A stretch of 64,000 nt of DNA. It comes from Tupaia tana. Taxonomy: Eukaryota > Chordata > Mammalia > Scandentia > Tupaiidae. A program made the translations under genes and the position numbers. Location of the stretch: contig JAKSZU010000008.1 in NCBI GenBank assembly GCA_026018925.1, forward strand, positions 60,287,027-60,351,026, in the 5' to 3' direction. Below are positions 11,088-22,547 of this stretch, piece after piece. Numbering within the stretch: the first letter of the stretch is position 1; every line of letters starts with the position of its first letter. The notes under the pieces were generated by a model. It saw nothing but the letters and a program-made list of their open reading frames with translations. It did no database searches and was not told the origin of the DNA.

Positions 11088-12389
11088 TATTCTTGTTCTA
11101 CAGTATGAATTAGGGCAACCATGTTTTGAAAACAAACAAACAAACGAAATACACCTGTTTTACCTTATTTTGTGACTATTCCTTGTGGAAGCAGGTAGGA
11201 AAAGGTTCCTCTGATTTGAATCCATATCCTTTATTTCCTATAGGTCTTAACCAACATACCATTGGCTAAGACACTTTTTTAGGTTGGTTAAACTTCAGAC
11301 AGGCTTCTTCTTGATTCTATGCCCTGAGCTGCTTTTTCTTGCACATTTGCTCTAGAAAACCTATATTTGTAAATTCTTTCCCACTTTGTGATGTAAATCT
11401 TTTTTTAAAAGCCTCTTGTTAGTTTTACAACCCAGGAATGTCTCTTTCAAAGTCTTAGGAACCATCACTTTGATATGTAAGCATGAAAGGACTTAACACT
11501 CTATCTCCAGTCTGCAGGTGAGGGTAGGAGCCTAACTTTGATGGGCATGATTAGCAGACACAAACAGCCTAAATGCAGAACAAATCATTTACAAATTCAG
11601 GAATAGCTCAATGTGCTCAACACATCCTATTGATCAACCTCCTTGTTAACGGGTTAGAGAAAGGGAAGGGTTCGCCTCCAGTACTTTTCCACTAGTTCAT
11701 TGCAGTGCTTAAAAAATCCTCTGCCCTTTGCTTTAGTGGAGTTGAATTCAATCACTCTATTCTATTGCCATAATCTTAATACAGTCATCCTTTCCTGTTT
11801 ACCTTAGTCCATTACAATTTTCACTTGGACATAATCTAAGAACATCCCAGATTGGTCCAGGATATCTGCCTGGGCTCTCAAAGAAAACTGTGAGCAGAGT
11901 CTCAAGGAAAAAATGGGGCCTCATGACATACAAGCCTCACCAAATCATGAAATAGTCTTCATACAAAAGTATAACAAAGTGGTCACAGAAGCTCATGAAA
12001 CTGATGTTCTCATTCTTAATGTAATAATAGCATTTTAAAATCTGGAATAAACTCAATTATATTGGTAAGGAGCAACAAATCCACCAAGCAGCTGGAAAAA
12101 TAATTTTTTACAATATTCAACTCAATTTGATTTGACCTTTAATAAAGTCATATTAATAAGATTTCTGTGTGTATAAAGGAATGGCAGAGGGGGAGGAGAG
12201 GCAGATGAATAAGAATTCAAGTGTAATTGGCTTACTTCCTCCTGGGCTAGCATTTCTCAGACGTGGTTTTTGAAATACTAGCGTTTTCAATAAAAAATGT
12301 TGGGATGCAATGCATGCTGTATACATTTTCTCGTGGATCTGCATAATGTCATTTGAAGAAACTGTCATGTACAGGCTTTGAGGAGGTGC
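11088..12389. other. Unannotated DNA, possibly containing decayed LTR sequence
   Basis: No gene or RNA recognised. The stretch 11,180-11,900 has the feel of an old retroviral LTR but I could not name it. The stretch 12,153-12,482 is an open minus-strand frame of 109 codons that overlaps the MLT1-like LTR and has no recognisable domain. Confidence 0.35.
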
Positions 12390-12700
12390 CCTCATGAGCT
12401 CTGTCTCCTGTTTCCGTCTGTTCAGTGTGGTTGGCATATGTGATTTGCTTCTAACCAATAGAATATAGCAGAGGTACAACATATCACTTCCATGCTTAGG
12501 TTACATTATAAAAGACTCTGCCTTACCAATTGATTTGCCAGAGACTCTTCCTGCAGACTTAAGGAGTTAGCCTCCTTGCTGGAAAAGCCAACTGGCAAGA
12601 CTGCAGGCAGTCTCCAGCAACTGCAGTCAGCTTCCAGTAGTTGCTAGTAGCCTCTAGAAGCTGACAGTAGTTTTCCTGAGGGCTATTAAGATCCACTAAG
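12390..12700 (+). mobile_element. MLT1-like MaLR LTR fragment
   Basis: GATTTGCTTCTAACCAATAG, AATATAGCAGAGGT, ATATCACTTCCATGCTTAGG and TTATAAAAGACTCTGCCTT follow one another as in MLT1 LTRs ('GACTTCTAATGAATAGAATA ... GTGACTTCCGAGGCTAGGTCATAAAAG'). Downstream comes a CTGCAGTCAGCTTCCAG-rich stretch. Diverged and probably truncated. Confidence 0.65.
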
Positions 12701-12732
12701 TAACACTGCTCCTGTATTTTCTCTTTCCCTTC

Positions 12733-12768
12733 ACACACACACACACACACATACACACACACACACAA
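12733..12768 (+). repeat. (CA)n microsatellite
   Basis: A (CA)n tract with one TA interruption near 12,751. No coding meaning. Confidence 0.95.
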
Positions 12769-13649
12769 TTTCAATGGCCAGTATTAGAAATCTCCACTTG
12801 ATTATCTCACAGGCATCTCAAACCTAACACATCTCCAAAGAAATCTTTTGTCATCTCCACATCACAGTTCACCTGATTACACAAAGCAAATCCCAGGAAG
12901 TGTCTTAGACTTCATTCTGTCATATACCTCTGATTTATTTTGTTTATAAAGTCACAATAGTGACAATATTTTGCAATCTAGTTATCTGTCTATGCTGGTC
13001 TTGAGCCTGGGAAACTTAATGGAGAAGACGCAATGTCTATTCCTGGTCTCTCAGTTAATACTTACTCTATCTCATGCATGTGAGGAGTCATCCTAAAACA
13101 ACTGTGGTGTTCATATACAGGATTAGGGGAGCCCTTCTTCTTCTTTCTCCACTCCAGGACTCACCCTGCCAATCTGGAGGTTGGCCATGTTTGCCCAGCC
13201 TCCTCCCCCTCATCCCTCTGGCAGGAAGATGGTTTTTTTAGACCTTTGGAGATGTGGTCCTCCCATCGTTTTAGCTTCCTGGGCTGTGGGCTGCTTTCAA
13301 GGCACTGTTACAAACAATTGAGAAAATCATTTCTGTGTCTGTCACTTCTCTAAATGTAGACTCCCCCTTTCTATATACCTGCTTTGGTTTACTCTTCAGA
13401 ATTATTAGCTACTGTAGTTGTTATTTACTCCCCGTGCCCCAGTCTGTATTTGTTATCACTGACAATAGTGGTTTCAATGGCTTGTATCACTATGCTATAA
13501 GTAAAACTTGGAGAGATTTTTCTGAAAAGAATTAGGTTGAGTTTGTATTTTTCTATGTGGTTGTTTCTGGTCATTATTTTTGTATTAAAAGTGTGTTTTC
13601 TATATAGTTTCTAGCTGTTGAAATTGAGATAGACTTGTTAACTTCTAAG
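12769..13649. other. Unannotated DNA
   Basis: No gene or named repeat recognised. A GC-richer patch near 13,140-13,300 is not associated with a reading frame or CpG cluster. Confidence 0.4.
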
Positions 13650-13975
13650 ACATCAAATGAGGGCTGAAAAGAAAATGTATCTATTTATATCCACTACATT
13701 AATAAATATTCTCAATATCCTTTCTTATGTTTTGTTTACTTGGTCTGTCAAAGACAGAAAATTAAGTATACCAAATCCAACAGTACTGTGTTTCTTATTT
13801 TCCCTTATATTTGGGGAGGATTTTACTTTGTATATTTTATACAATAATTTTAGAAGCACAAAAGTACATGTTATTTAAATCTCTGTTGTGAATTTATCCT
13901 CTCATCAATACAGAGTTATATGTAAGTTTCTTTGACATTGTCACTGCAAACCTTATTTCCTTTTTGTTGAACTTC
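13650..13975 (-). mobile_element. Probable antisense L1 (L1M/HAL1-like) relic
   Basis: Words such as TTTTAGAAGCACAAAAGTAC, TCCTCTCATCAATACAGAGT and TATATGTAAGTTTCTTTGAC resemble the antisense strand of old L1/HAL1 elements ('TTTGAAGCTCTGTTATTAGG ... CCCTTTATCATTATGTAATG'). The relic is highly diverged. It appears to stop where the palindromic DNA element begins at 13,986. Confidence 0.5.
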
Positions 13976-13985
13976 ACTTGGTGTA

Positions 13986-14118
13986 TGAGGAGACTTCAAA
14001 TTATTTGTGTAAAGTGGAATTAAAGTGTAAGTTTACTTTGGTGCAAAGTAATTTTGAAATCCATGCATGGTTTTTTCATAACACTTATTTTCTGTGAACT
14101 TTTCTGAAGATCCCCTCA
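13986..14118. mobile_element. Palindromic non-autonomous DNA transposon, 133 bp
   Basis: Left end TGAGGAGACTTCAAATTA and right end GAAGATCCCCTCA (reverse complement TGAGGGGATCTTC) form terminal inverted repeats. The inner parts are also complementary: GTGGAATTAAAGTG / CACTT...TTC, with AATCCATGCATGG in the middle. A short mammalian DNA element with 'CTTCAAAAAGTTCATGGAAA' ends and 'CTATGCATGGATTTC' centre is known to me as a dispersed palindromic repeat. The family name is left open. Confidence 0.7.
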
Positions 14119-14128
14119 TTTATATGTG

Positions 14129-14166
<38 letters not shown>
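14129..14166 (+). repeat. (GT)n microsatellite
   Basis: Uninterrupted GT units just downstream of the palindromic element. Confidence 0.95.
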
Positions 14167-14168
<2 letters not shown>

Positions 14169-14410
14169 ATATGTCTAGAACTTAATTTCCTTTTGTGTAT
14201 TTTGGGTTTTTTTTTGGTTTTAATTTAATTTTTTTTTTTTTACAGCCAATTGCAGATCAGGTACATATAGCTAGGTCTCTTCTCTCTTAATTATATGAGT
14301 TTTTAAAATTTATTATCTTTAATTAATCACTGTATATCTTTACAGTGCACAACATTGCTTTTCCCAGCATGAATACGGTGCATATTAGTCAAGGCAAAGA
14401 CATTAAAGTT

Positions 14411-14672
14411 TTTTATTCATTTTATTCATGATGCAGAGTTCATTAGAGAGAGTGACAGAGACAGAGCTAGATAGAGAGAACCCCTTAACAAAGAAGGTTT
14501 CATCACACTGCGATCCCCTTTCCCTGACCTTCCAGCTTGTCAGGATCTTGGGCATATGCACACCCAACTGGTGTGTTTTCAAGACGACCTGGGGATTCCA
14601 GTACACCATCAGCCTTGTGGTTTCCAGCACTGCAGTTCTGTTTGTTGCCAGCTGTATCACCAGGCTGGGCCA
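14411..14672 (-). mobile_element. Old SINE-A-like copy
   Basis: Minus-strand order is preserved: GACAGAGACAGAG, ACTGCGATCCCCTTTCC, ATCTTGGGCATATGCACACCC, and a diverged head with CAAGACGACCTGGGGATTCCAG. Mutations are numerous and there is no TSD, so this is an older insertion. The frames here (14,403-14,753) are shadows. Confidence 0.75.
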
Positions 14673-14774
14673 AATTATATTTTCATTATAATTTTCAAAA
14701 ATAACTTTCTTGCCCTGTTATTAGAAAGGTTTATTTTGTACTTCATAATTTAGAAAGGATATTATTATAACTCT

Positions 14775-14999
14775 ATTTATTTCTTCTATAAAAGAGAGAC
14801 AAACAGACAAGCACTCTCAACAGGATCCTCCTGTCATGGTACGTCTCCAGTGTCTGCCAGTCACTCATGGTCTCAACCAGCCTGGATCATGGGCACATGC
14901 ATGTGCATGCCCAGTGTGTACAGGTTGGTCCTGAGCTGTGAACCCAGGACCATCCTATGTGGGTTCAGTTGCATAACTGTTGTGCCACAATCTTGCCCT
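14775..14999 (-). mobile_element. SINE-C copy (older, related SINE family)
   Basis: Minus-strand copy with AAAAGAGAGACAAACAGACA, GATCATGGGCACATGCATGT, GTGAACCCAGGACCATCC and a head ending near GTGCCACAATCTTGCCC. It shares its layout with copies at 32,955-33,187 and 57,120-57,354: TC-rich tail, a CAACCAGCCTGGATCATGGGCACA-type core and a tRNA-like head. It differs from SINE-A. Confidence 0.7.
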
Positions 15000-15605
15000 A
15001 TAATGATAACTTTAAGTAACATCTTTAAACCTATCATTTTAATCTATATGCTTTCTACATTACTTTAGTATCTAATGATTCTATTCCTTAATAAAGTATA
15101 AGGAATTTAGGATATTGAACCTTGCTTTTTCTTTATCTCCTTTCTATCTTTTTAAACCCTATTTCTATGAGGTTTTAGTCTCCATAACATTATTACAGGG
15201 AGCTTTGCATATTAAGTTCTCTCTTCATGCACACACACACCCCTACACACCCACACACACTATTATGTATGTAATTTATAATCATTTTCATTTAATCATA
15301 ACTCTATGTTTACATGTATGTAGAGCAGAACTTTCTTGAAGTTCATATTTTAGTTTTCATTGTACAAAATTATATACTCAAGTAGATTCATTAGGAAGGT
15401 TATATGGATTATACATTTCTGAATAGACACATGCTTGATAGTCTGTTGCCTTTGCATCGACCCCTGGTTTGTGTACTGTCTGTATATTCTGCACAAATGA
15501 CTCCACTTTTTTCTAGCACCTATTTTTGTTGACAGTCTAAAGCTACATTAATTGTTTTACTTGTAGGTGATTTCTTCTTACTGTTTAGATATTTGAAGAA
15601 TATGT
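15000..15605. other. Unannotated AT-rich DNA
   Basis: AT-rich, with an interrupted CA stretch at 15,231-15,262. No feature recognised; it may include more antisense L1 relic. Confidence 0.4.
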
Positions 15606-15607
15606 TT

Positions 15608-15870
15608 CTTTTTTCTTTTGTTAGAGAGATTTTTGCTGTAGGGCACTTGTGCTCACCAGAGAGACAGAGACAGAAAGAAAGAAATCACCCCCACACCCCA
15701 ACCCGGGGAAATGGCCATGCCACAATCCCTTTTCCTCCATTCTCTTCTCAGGATTTTGGGAACATGTGTGCACACGTCCAGCATGAGTTTTAAGCTGCCA
15801 GGTCCAGAGTTGAACCGCAATCGATTACGTGAGAATCCAGCAACGCAACCATTATTCCATCTGCTGGTCT
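15608..15870 (-). mobile_element. SINE-A copy
   Basis: Minus-strand SINE-A: GATTTTTGCTGTAGGGCAC, GACAGAGACAGAAAGAAAG, CAATCCCTTTTCCTCCATTC, AACATGTGTGCACACGTCC and a head ending in CCATCTGCTGGTCT. No clear TSD, and no long T-run at the tail side. Confidence 0.9.
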
Positions 15871-15871
15871 C

Positions 15872-17351
15872 AAAGAGTCTATAGTTCTTATTCTTAGAGT
15901 TCAATATGTTCATTTTAATATTTTTTGAAAATTGATCAGTCTTTAATACATGTTTTTCAACGTGATAATCCATTTTAATCTAGTTTCATTTTCTCATAAT
16001 TCAGAAGTAGTTTATTCTATTTTATCTTTGAATTTTTGTCCATTGTGTCTATTCTATTTTCACATTGAAGCATGACGCTTTTCTCATTGATAGATTTCCA
16101 TTATTTCCTACAACTTTGATAATCATCTGTTCAATCACATTAAGTGGCACAATGTTGTCAAATCTGCCTTTCATCCAAAGGCTTTTACATTGTTACTTCT
16201 CTTTTCTGCTTCCAATGCAGTTATAAGATCATCAATGTCATTTTCCCCTTCATTTTCTTCATTCTAACTTCCTTTTTGCTCCAGCCTATTTTTAAAATCA
16301 TCTTATTTTTATCTCCTATTTCAGAGTTAATATTTTCTTTCATTTCATTTAAGAAGGTGAAGTTAGCTAATCTTCCTTCTGTTATCTCAGAAAACAATCT
16401 TCTTCAAAAACGTGCTTTTTATCAAGCAAACATAGCATGCCATGCTCTACTTGTTTCCTTTTATGCCCAGACATCTTATTTTTCCCTTACTCATTGTTAA
16501 ATGTGACTATTTCCAACTGGGTCTGTCATTTGTTGTTAAATATTGAAAGTAGACACAGATTAGTTGCTTTGTTTCCCTTGTGTCCAGTCGAATTCTCTTG
16601 CTTGAATTTGACTTAAGCCTGGACACTGGTGTTTGTATTATCTCCACCCTTCATGTGCTAAGGGAAGAAGGGAGCAAGAGGAGCCATAAGCAGCCAGTTG
16701 TTATGCTCTAACACTGAGATCTCTATCCCCATATGTTTATAAGGGTGGTTGATGACTTTGACTGATGTACTGTGTGTTCTCCTTTCTTTGACTTCTTTGG
16801 TCCTCGACCACACTAATGATCCTCAACTGAAACAATGACCAGTCTCTACTGTTCATTGTTTGGCCTTTAGGGACAGAGACTCCACACGATACTCTTCATT
16901 TTTCTTGGCCGACTGATGAACCTGGATTTGCAGGAACCAGCATGATAAGACTTCAACACTTTCTAAGGTGTGGGAGAAATGCGTGATGAATTCACATCAT
17001 AGATTGATGAAATGACCAAAACACAATGTTTTATAGGTTGAATTATGAAAAAGTGAAAGAATAGAAAAAGACCTTATTCTACATCAGAGAGAATGAAATC
17101 CAAAGCATACTTGCATGATATGAAGTTCTGTATTTTAAAAATTACTGTTTACATGAGGTAACAATAATAAGGATGAGTTACATTTAGGATTATCTGTTCT
17201 AAAACAATGATGAAAGTGGGAATATTTTAACATATACAAAAATAAGTTTTTATTGTAAAAATAAGAAAACTAGTTTAGGGTTTTTATTTTTATATGATCG
17301 CTCATTTCAAGTATATTATTATTGTTTTATTGGATGGGGAAGAGGAATACC
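15872..17351. other. Unannotated AT-rich DNA
   Basis: No gene or RNA recognised. The 118-codon plus-strand frame at 16,144-16,500 is rich in Phe/Leu/Ser/Ile, as expected from T-rich DNA, and shows no domain. It may include diverged antisense L1. Confidence 0.4.
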
Positions 17352-17612
17352 TTTTTTTTTTTTAAGAAAGATTTAGGGCATGTGACTTTGCTGGGACAGA
17401 GAGAGACAGAGAGAAAGAAAGCAAGAAATCACCCCCCCCCCCCAAGAAGTATGGCCATGCCACACTTCCTTTTCTCCCATTCTCCTCTTGGGATCTTGGG
17501 CACACATGCACACGTGCCCAGCATGAGGTTTAAGCCACCAGATCCAGGAATTAACTTGTGGTTGACTCTGTGGGAGTCCAGAGACTTAATCATTACGCCA
17601 TCTGCTGGTCCT
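17352..17612 (-). mobile_element. SINE-A copy
   Basis: Minus-strand SINE-A with poly(T) 17,352-17,363, a C-run (17,431-17,441) in the AATCACCCCCC block, CTTGGGCACACATGCACACG, and a head ending in CCATCTGCTGGTCC. It lies directly beside the 7SL-like SINE at 17,640. Confidence 0.92.
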
Positions 17613-17639
17613 AGGATAAGTATTTTGACAGCATCTCGC

Positions 17640-17806
17640 CTTTGTGGTCCTCTGCCCTAGCTTCCCAGTGAGCTATGATTATAGACATATGCTACCATGT
17701 CTGATGAGTTCAGGTTAGTCCAAGATCCCAACCAGGACCTCCCATGTGACACCAGCCTTATATGGTGATGCTCAGCCAGATGCTTGCACTACTGTGGCTA
17801 AGCCTC
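17640..17806 (-). mobile_element. Older tRNA/7SL-like chimeric SINE
   Basis: On the plus strand, 17,650-17,705 reads CTAGCTTCCCAGTGAGCTA, TGATTATAGACATATGCTAC, CATGTCTGA. This follows the antisense of the 7SL/Alu left arm ('CTCAGCCTCCCGAGTAGCTG GGATTACAGGCATGTGCCAC CATGCCTGG') almost word for word. On the minus strand, upstream of it (17,806 to about 17,725), is a tRNA-like head with TGGGAGGTCCTGGTTGGGATC at the B-box position. A tRNA head joined to 7SL sequence is a structure described for tree shrew SINEs. Confidence 0.65.
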
Positions 17807-18779
17807 AACTTTATTCTTCAAAGAGTTCCAGGATAATTAAGTGTATTATGACTTTCAACATTAAAAATCTAATATATAATTATTTTCTGAAGATGACAAT
17901 CTAATCTCTTATGTATGAAATTTAATTAAAGTTCTTCAAAGAGAAGAAAGATACTTAGAGGATTTGAAGAGAATAATGAAATAATTTCATAGTTCTTAGT
18001 CCTTGCAATAAACCAAGAATCTTTTTTTAACCTTAACACTGTCTGCCACTCAAGCTAGGTAAAGAAAAGTTTTATGAATATATTCAATTATCAAATACAT
18101 AGTTTTTCAAGACTCTATTTAAAAATGCTTTCAATAACTTTAATAATATGAAATGAAACTGGACATATCACCTCCACAGTCTCCTTATTCTTCTGTTTAT
18201 AGATGAAGTAGTCACTAATTTTGCAAAAAAACAATGTCAGGTTAATCACATTTTGCTTTTGTGTTTTTGAAGTTACTGAAGAGAATTTTTATTCTGAAAA
18301 TCATTTAAAAGTAAAAAGTAGCCAACTTCCTTGGATAAAAATAAAACTGACTTTTGAATTTTAATCTAAATTACAACTTCCTCTTTTATCTTCCAATATT
18401 AAATCTAAAATGACTCCCTTATATTAATTGTAAATCAATTGTACGCTTGTCCTCACATCTTTAGACAGTATCTAATAATTTCAGTAGTAAAATTTATCCA
18501 ATATGAAGGCAAAGCCACAAGGTTATGACATAGGTAGAAGCATCACATATTAAACCTGTAATCTGAAGAGTATTTTTTTTGGAAAAAATACCCAGCAGTA
18601 ATAACATCTGGGTTGACTTTCTACATTATAATCTTAGCTCTCTACTAACACTACAAAATTTGAAGATACTACACAAAAAAGCAAATAAATTGGAATATTC
18701 TACTGAACAAAACATTTTTCAAAGTCAATGTATTAAAAATTAATGTCATGCACTAACTAAATTAGAAAGCAAACCTAAG
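17807..18779. other. Unannotated AT-rich DNA
   Basis: No gene, RNA or repeat recognised. Strongly AT-rich with stops in all frames. Confidence 0.45.
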
Positions 18780-19273
18780 AATTTATACTTATTTGGTTTT
18801 TCTGTTTGCTTCCCCTGTCCATCAGGGCATCTAATCAAATACATTGAAATAGACCCAGTGCCATCTGCAGCCCCCTGCCCATTCAGAGAAACTGAGGCAG
18901 GGCCTTTCAGTGGCCTTACCCCAGCTCCAGCCCTAGCTGGAGCTTTTTTCTCTTTCATAATTTTTTCCCCCTCTTAAATTGTCATCTTCTTCTCAGCCTC
19001 TACCCAGAGGGACTAGACAGGTCTAGAATCACAGTTTTCAAATACCCTAGTATTGTGAGGCTCCCTGGGATACTCGCTTTTACTGAACCACCTGAGAAAA
19101 AGGAGAAACTGCTCTTCAGATACCTGAAGAGAAGACTGCTCCTGGGGGACCACAGCTAAACACAGCAGAAGAGAAACTTGAACACACATGAGTCCATGGA
19201 AAAAGGGAACCAACTTGTTCCTAGTGGCAGAAACATTCTCCAAAAAGGTATCTGAAAGTGAACACATCACCCA

Positions 19274-20232
19274 ATGGCTAGAAGTCAAAGAAGAGCCTCA
19301 AGTTTGAAGAAACCAAGAAATGTGTCTTCATCAAAAGAACACAATAACTCCCCTCCATCTCTCAAAAAACAGAAGTTACTGAAATGTCAGAAAAAGAATT
19401 CAGAACATTCATAGTGACGAAACTCTATGAGTTGGAACAGAAAAGAGACAACAAACTCCAGGAGATGAGGAAGTCCTTCTACAATTTGAAAGAAGAAATG
19501 AAAACTATAAGAAAGAATCAGATGGAACTATTTTAAATGAAGTCTGTAATACAGGAAATCAAAAATTTTCTTGAAAGTATTCATAACAGATTAGACCATG
19601 CTGAAGATCGAATCTCGGATGTAGAAGATAAAACCTCTGACCTAGGAAAAGGTCAAAAAGATAGAGAAAATAACCAAAAAAATTAGGATAGTATACAAGA
19701 AATACTGGATTCTATTAAGTGTCCAAACATCCAAATAATTGGTATCCCAGGAGGTGAAGAAACTAATAAAGGCTTAGAAAATTTATTCCATGAAACCCTG
19801 GAAGAAAACTTCCCAAGTCTAGAGAAGCACTCAAACATCCAGACATAAGAAATACAAAGGACCCCAAATAGAATCAACCCAAGAAGATTTTCTCCAAGGC
19901 ACATCTTAGCCAGACTGGCCAAAACCACAGATAAAGACAAGATACTAAAACTGGCAAGAGAGAAACATCAAGTGACTTACAAAGGTCATCCCATCAGGCT
20001 AATACTGGACCTTTCAATGCAACAAATGCAAGCAAGGAAAGAATGGGAAGACATACTTTAAGTGTTAAGAGAGAAAAAATTTCAACTAAGATTATTATAT
20101 GCACCAAGATTATCCTCCATATGAGAAAAACAGATTAAAATCTTCTCAGATGAACAAAACCTGATAGAATTTGACAACACCAGACCAGCTCTTCAAGAAA
20201 CTCTGAAGAGAGTCCTGTTTCAGGAAAACTAA
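19274..20232 (+). pseudogene. L1 ORF1 remnant (RNA-binding chaperone), broken
   Basis: Translating from the ATG at 19,274 gives a basic start (MARSQRRASSLKKPR). After a frameshift near 19,370 an ORF1-type coiled-coil region follows (NRLDHAEDRISDVEDK at about 19,585-19,630). Next is the conserved RNA-binding core: IIGIPGGEE, QRTPNRINPRRF, LAREKHQVTYKGHPIRL and QARKEWEDI. It ends with NTRPALQETLKRVL and the stop at 20,232. In-frame stops lie near 19,534, 19,684, 19,846, 20,059 and 20,122. In live L1s this protein trimerises, coats L1 RNA and acts as a nucleic-acid chaperone. This copy is dead. Confidence 0.9.
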
Positions 20233-20276
20233 AGAATGAACAGTCAGAAAAAAGGGAATAAAAGAAAACCAAAACA

Positions 20277-22495
20277 ATGACCAACTTAAAGGTGGGGACA
20301 AGTCCAGAAATATTCATAATAACATTGAACGTTAATGGATTAAATTCTCTAATCAAGATATACATACTGGCTGAATGGATAAGAAAACAGAAACCCTCTG
20401 TCTGTTGCCTACAAGAAACACATCTCATGGATAAAGACTCACATAGACTAAAAGTGAAGGGCTGGAAAAAGATATTCCATGCAAATGGGAACCAAACAAG
20501 ATCTGGAGTCACGATAATAATTTCTGATAAAATAGGCTTTAAAACAAAAACTGTACAAAGAGACAAAGAAGGGCACTATATAGTAGTAAAAGGACCTAAT
20601 CCATCAAGAAGATATAATGTTTATAAATATCTATGCACCTAACTCAGGAGTACCCAAATATGTGAAGGAAAGACTGTTAGATTTAAAAGGAGAGATACAC
20701 TGCAATACATTAATTGTTGGGGATTTCAACACCCCACTATCTTCTCTGGACAGATCATCTAGATGAAAAATAAGTAAAGAGATAAAGTATCTAAATGATA
20801 CCATAAATCAAATGGACTTAACAGACATCTATAGAACCTTCCACCCAAAAACCACAAAATATACTTTTTTCTCACCCCCACATGGAAACTTTTCAAAGAT
20901 TGACCACATCATATGGCACAAAGCAAGCCCTATTAAAGGCATAGAAACTATATCCAGCAACTTCTCCAACCATGATGCAGTTAAACATGATATTAATTTC
21001 AAGAAAAATCCTAAAAATTACACAAATACATGGAAACCGAATAACCTACTCCTGAATGACTTCACAACTGCTGAAGAAATAAATACTGAAATCAAAAGAT
21101 TCATGGAAGCCAGTGATGATGAGTACAAGAGTTTCCATAATCTCTGGGACATTGCAAAAGCAATCATAAGAGGGAAGTACATAGCAAATAATGCACATAA
21201 GAAAAAGATGGGAAGAAGTCAAATAGACCACCTAACATCATGCCTCAGAGAATTTGAAAAGTAACAGCAAAAACAAAACAAAAATCCAAAAAAACTCCAG
21301 GAGGAAAGAAATAATAAAGATCCAAGCAGAAATAAATGAAACAAAATAAGCGAACTAAACAGAAAAATAATCAAAGTAAAAGTTGGTTTTTGAAAAGATA
21401 AACAAAATTGATACACCACTAGCTGAACTAATTAAGAAGAGAGAAAGGAATCTGGTAAATAAAGTTTGCAATTAAGCAGACAATATATCAGCAAACATAA
21501 TAGAAATATGAAACATCATGAGAGGATACTATGAACAACTATATGCCAACAAACAAAATCTGGATAAGATGGACAAATTCCTGGGCACATATAATCCACC
21601 AAAATTGAGTCAGGAGGATGTTGAAAGTCTGAATAGGTCCATAACAAGCCAGGAGATTGAACCAATAATAAATAACTTCCCAACAAAGAAAAGTCCTGAT
21701 CCTGATGACTTCACCTCTGAATTCTACAAAACTTTTAAAGAAGAGGTAACTCCCATTCTACTCAAGTTATTTCTATAGATACAAAAGAATGAAACTCTTC
21801 CAAATTCATTCTATGAAGCCTCCATCACCCTTATCATTAAAACAGACAAGGAAGGAAAACTATTGACCACTATCTCTGATAAATAGAGACACAAAAATTC
21901 TCAACAAGATACTAGCAAATCATATCCAACAACATAAAAAAAAAGATTATACATCATGACCAGGTAGGCTTTATTCCCAGGGATGCAAGCTTGGTTCAAC
22001 ATACGTAAAACCATAAATGTAATACACCATATTAACAAAAAGAAAGAGAAAAATCATATGATCATATCAATTGATGCAAAAAAAGCATTTGATAAGATAC
22101 AACATCCCTTTATGATCAACTCTCAGCAAAATCGACACAGAAGGGCCATTCCTCAACACTATAAAAGCTATCTATGAAAAACCCATAGCTAACATCATCT
22201 TGAATGAAGAAAAGCTGAAGGCTTTTCTGCTAAAAACTGGTACAAGGGAGACCAGCAGTTAGAGTAATGGCTATGTCGCTGGACTCCCATGGAGTCGACT
22301 GTGGTTTGCATCCCGGACCTGGTGGCTTAAAACTCACGCTGGGCACGTGTGTGTACGTGCCCAAGATCCCAAGAGGAGAATGGAGGAGAAGGGATTGCAG
22401 CATGGCCATCCCTCCTGGGGGGTGATTTCTTGCTTTCTTTCTCTCTGTCTCTCTGTCTTTCTGGCAAGTGCACGCGCCCTATGGCAAAAACCGCT

Positions 22496-22547
<52 letters not shown>

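Noticed and set aside
16144..16500. 118-codon frame rich in Phe, Leu and Ile resembling membrane segments
   Set aside because: T-rich DNA gives hydrophobic codons by composition; no start context, family match or conserved motif.
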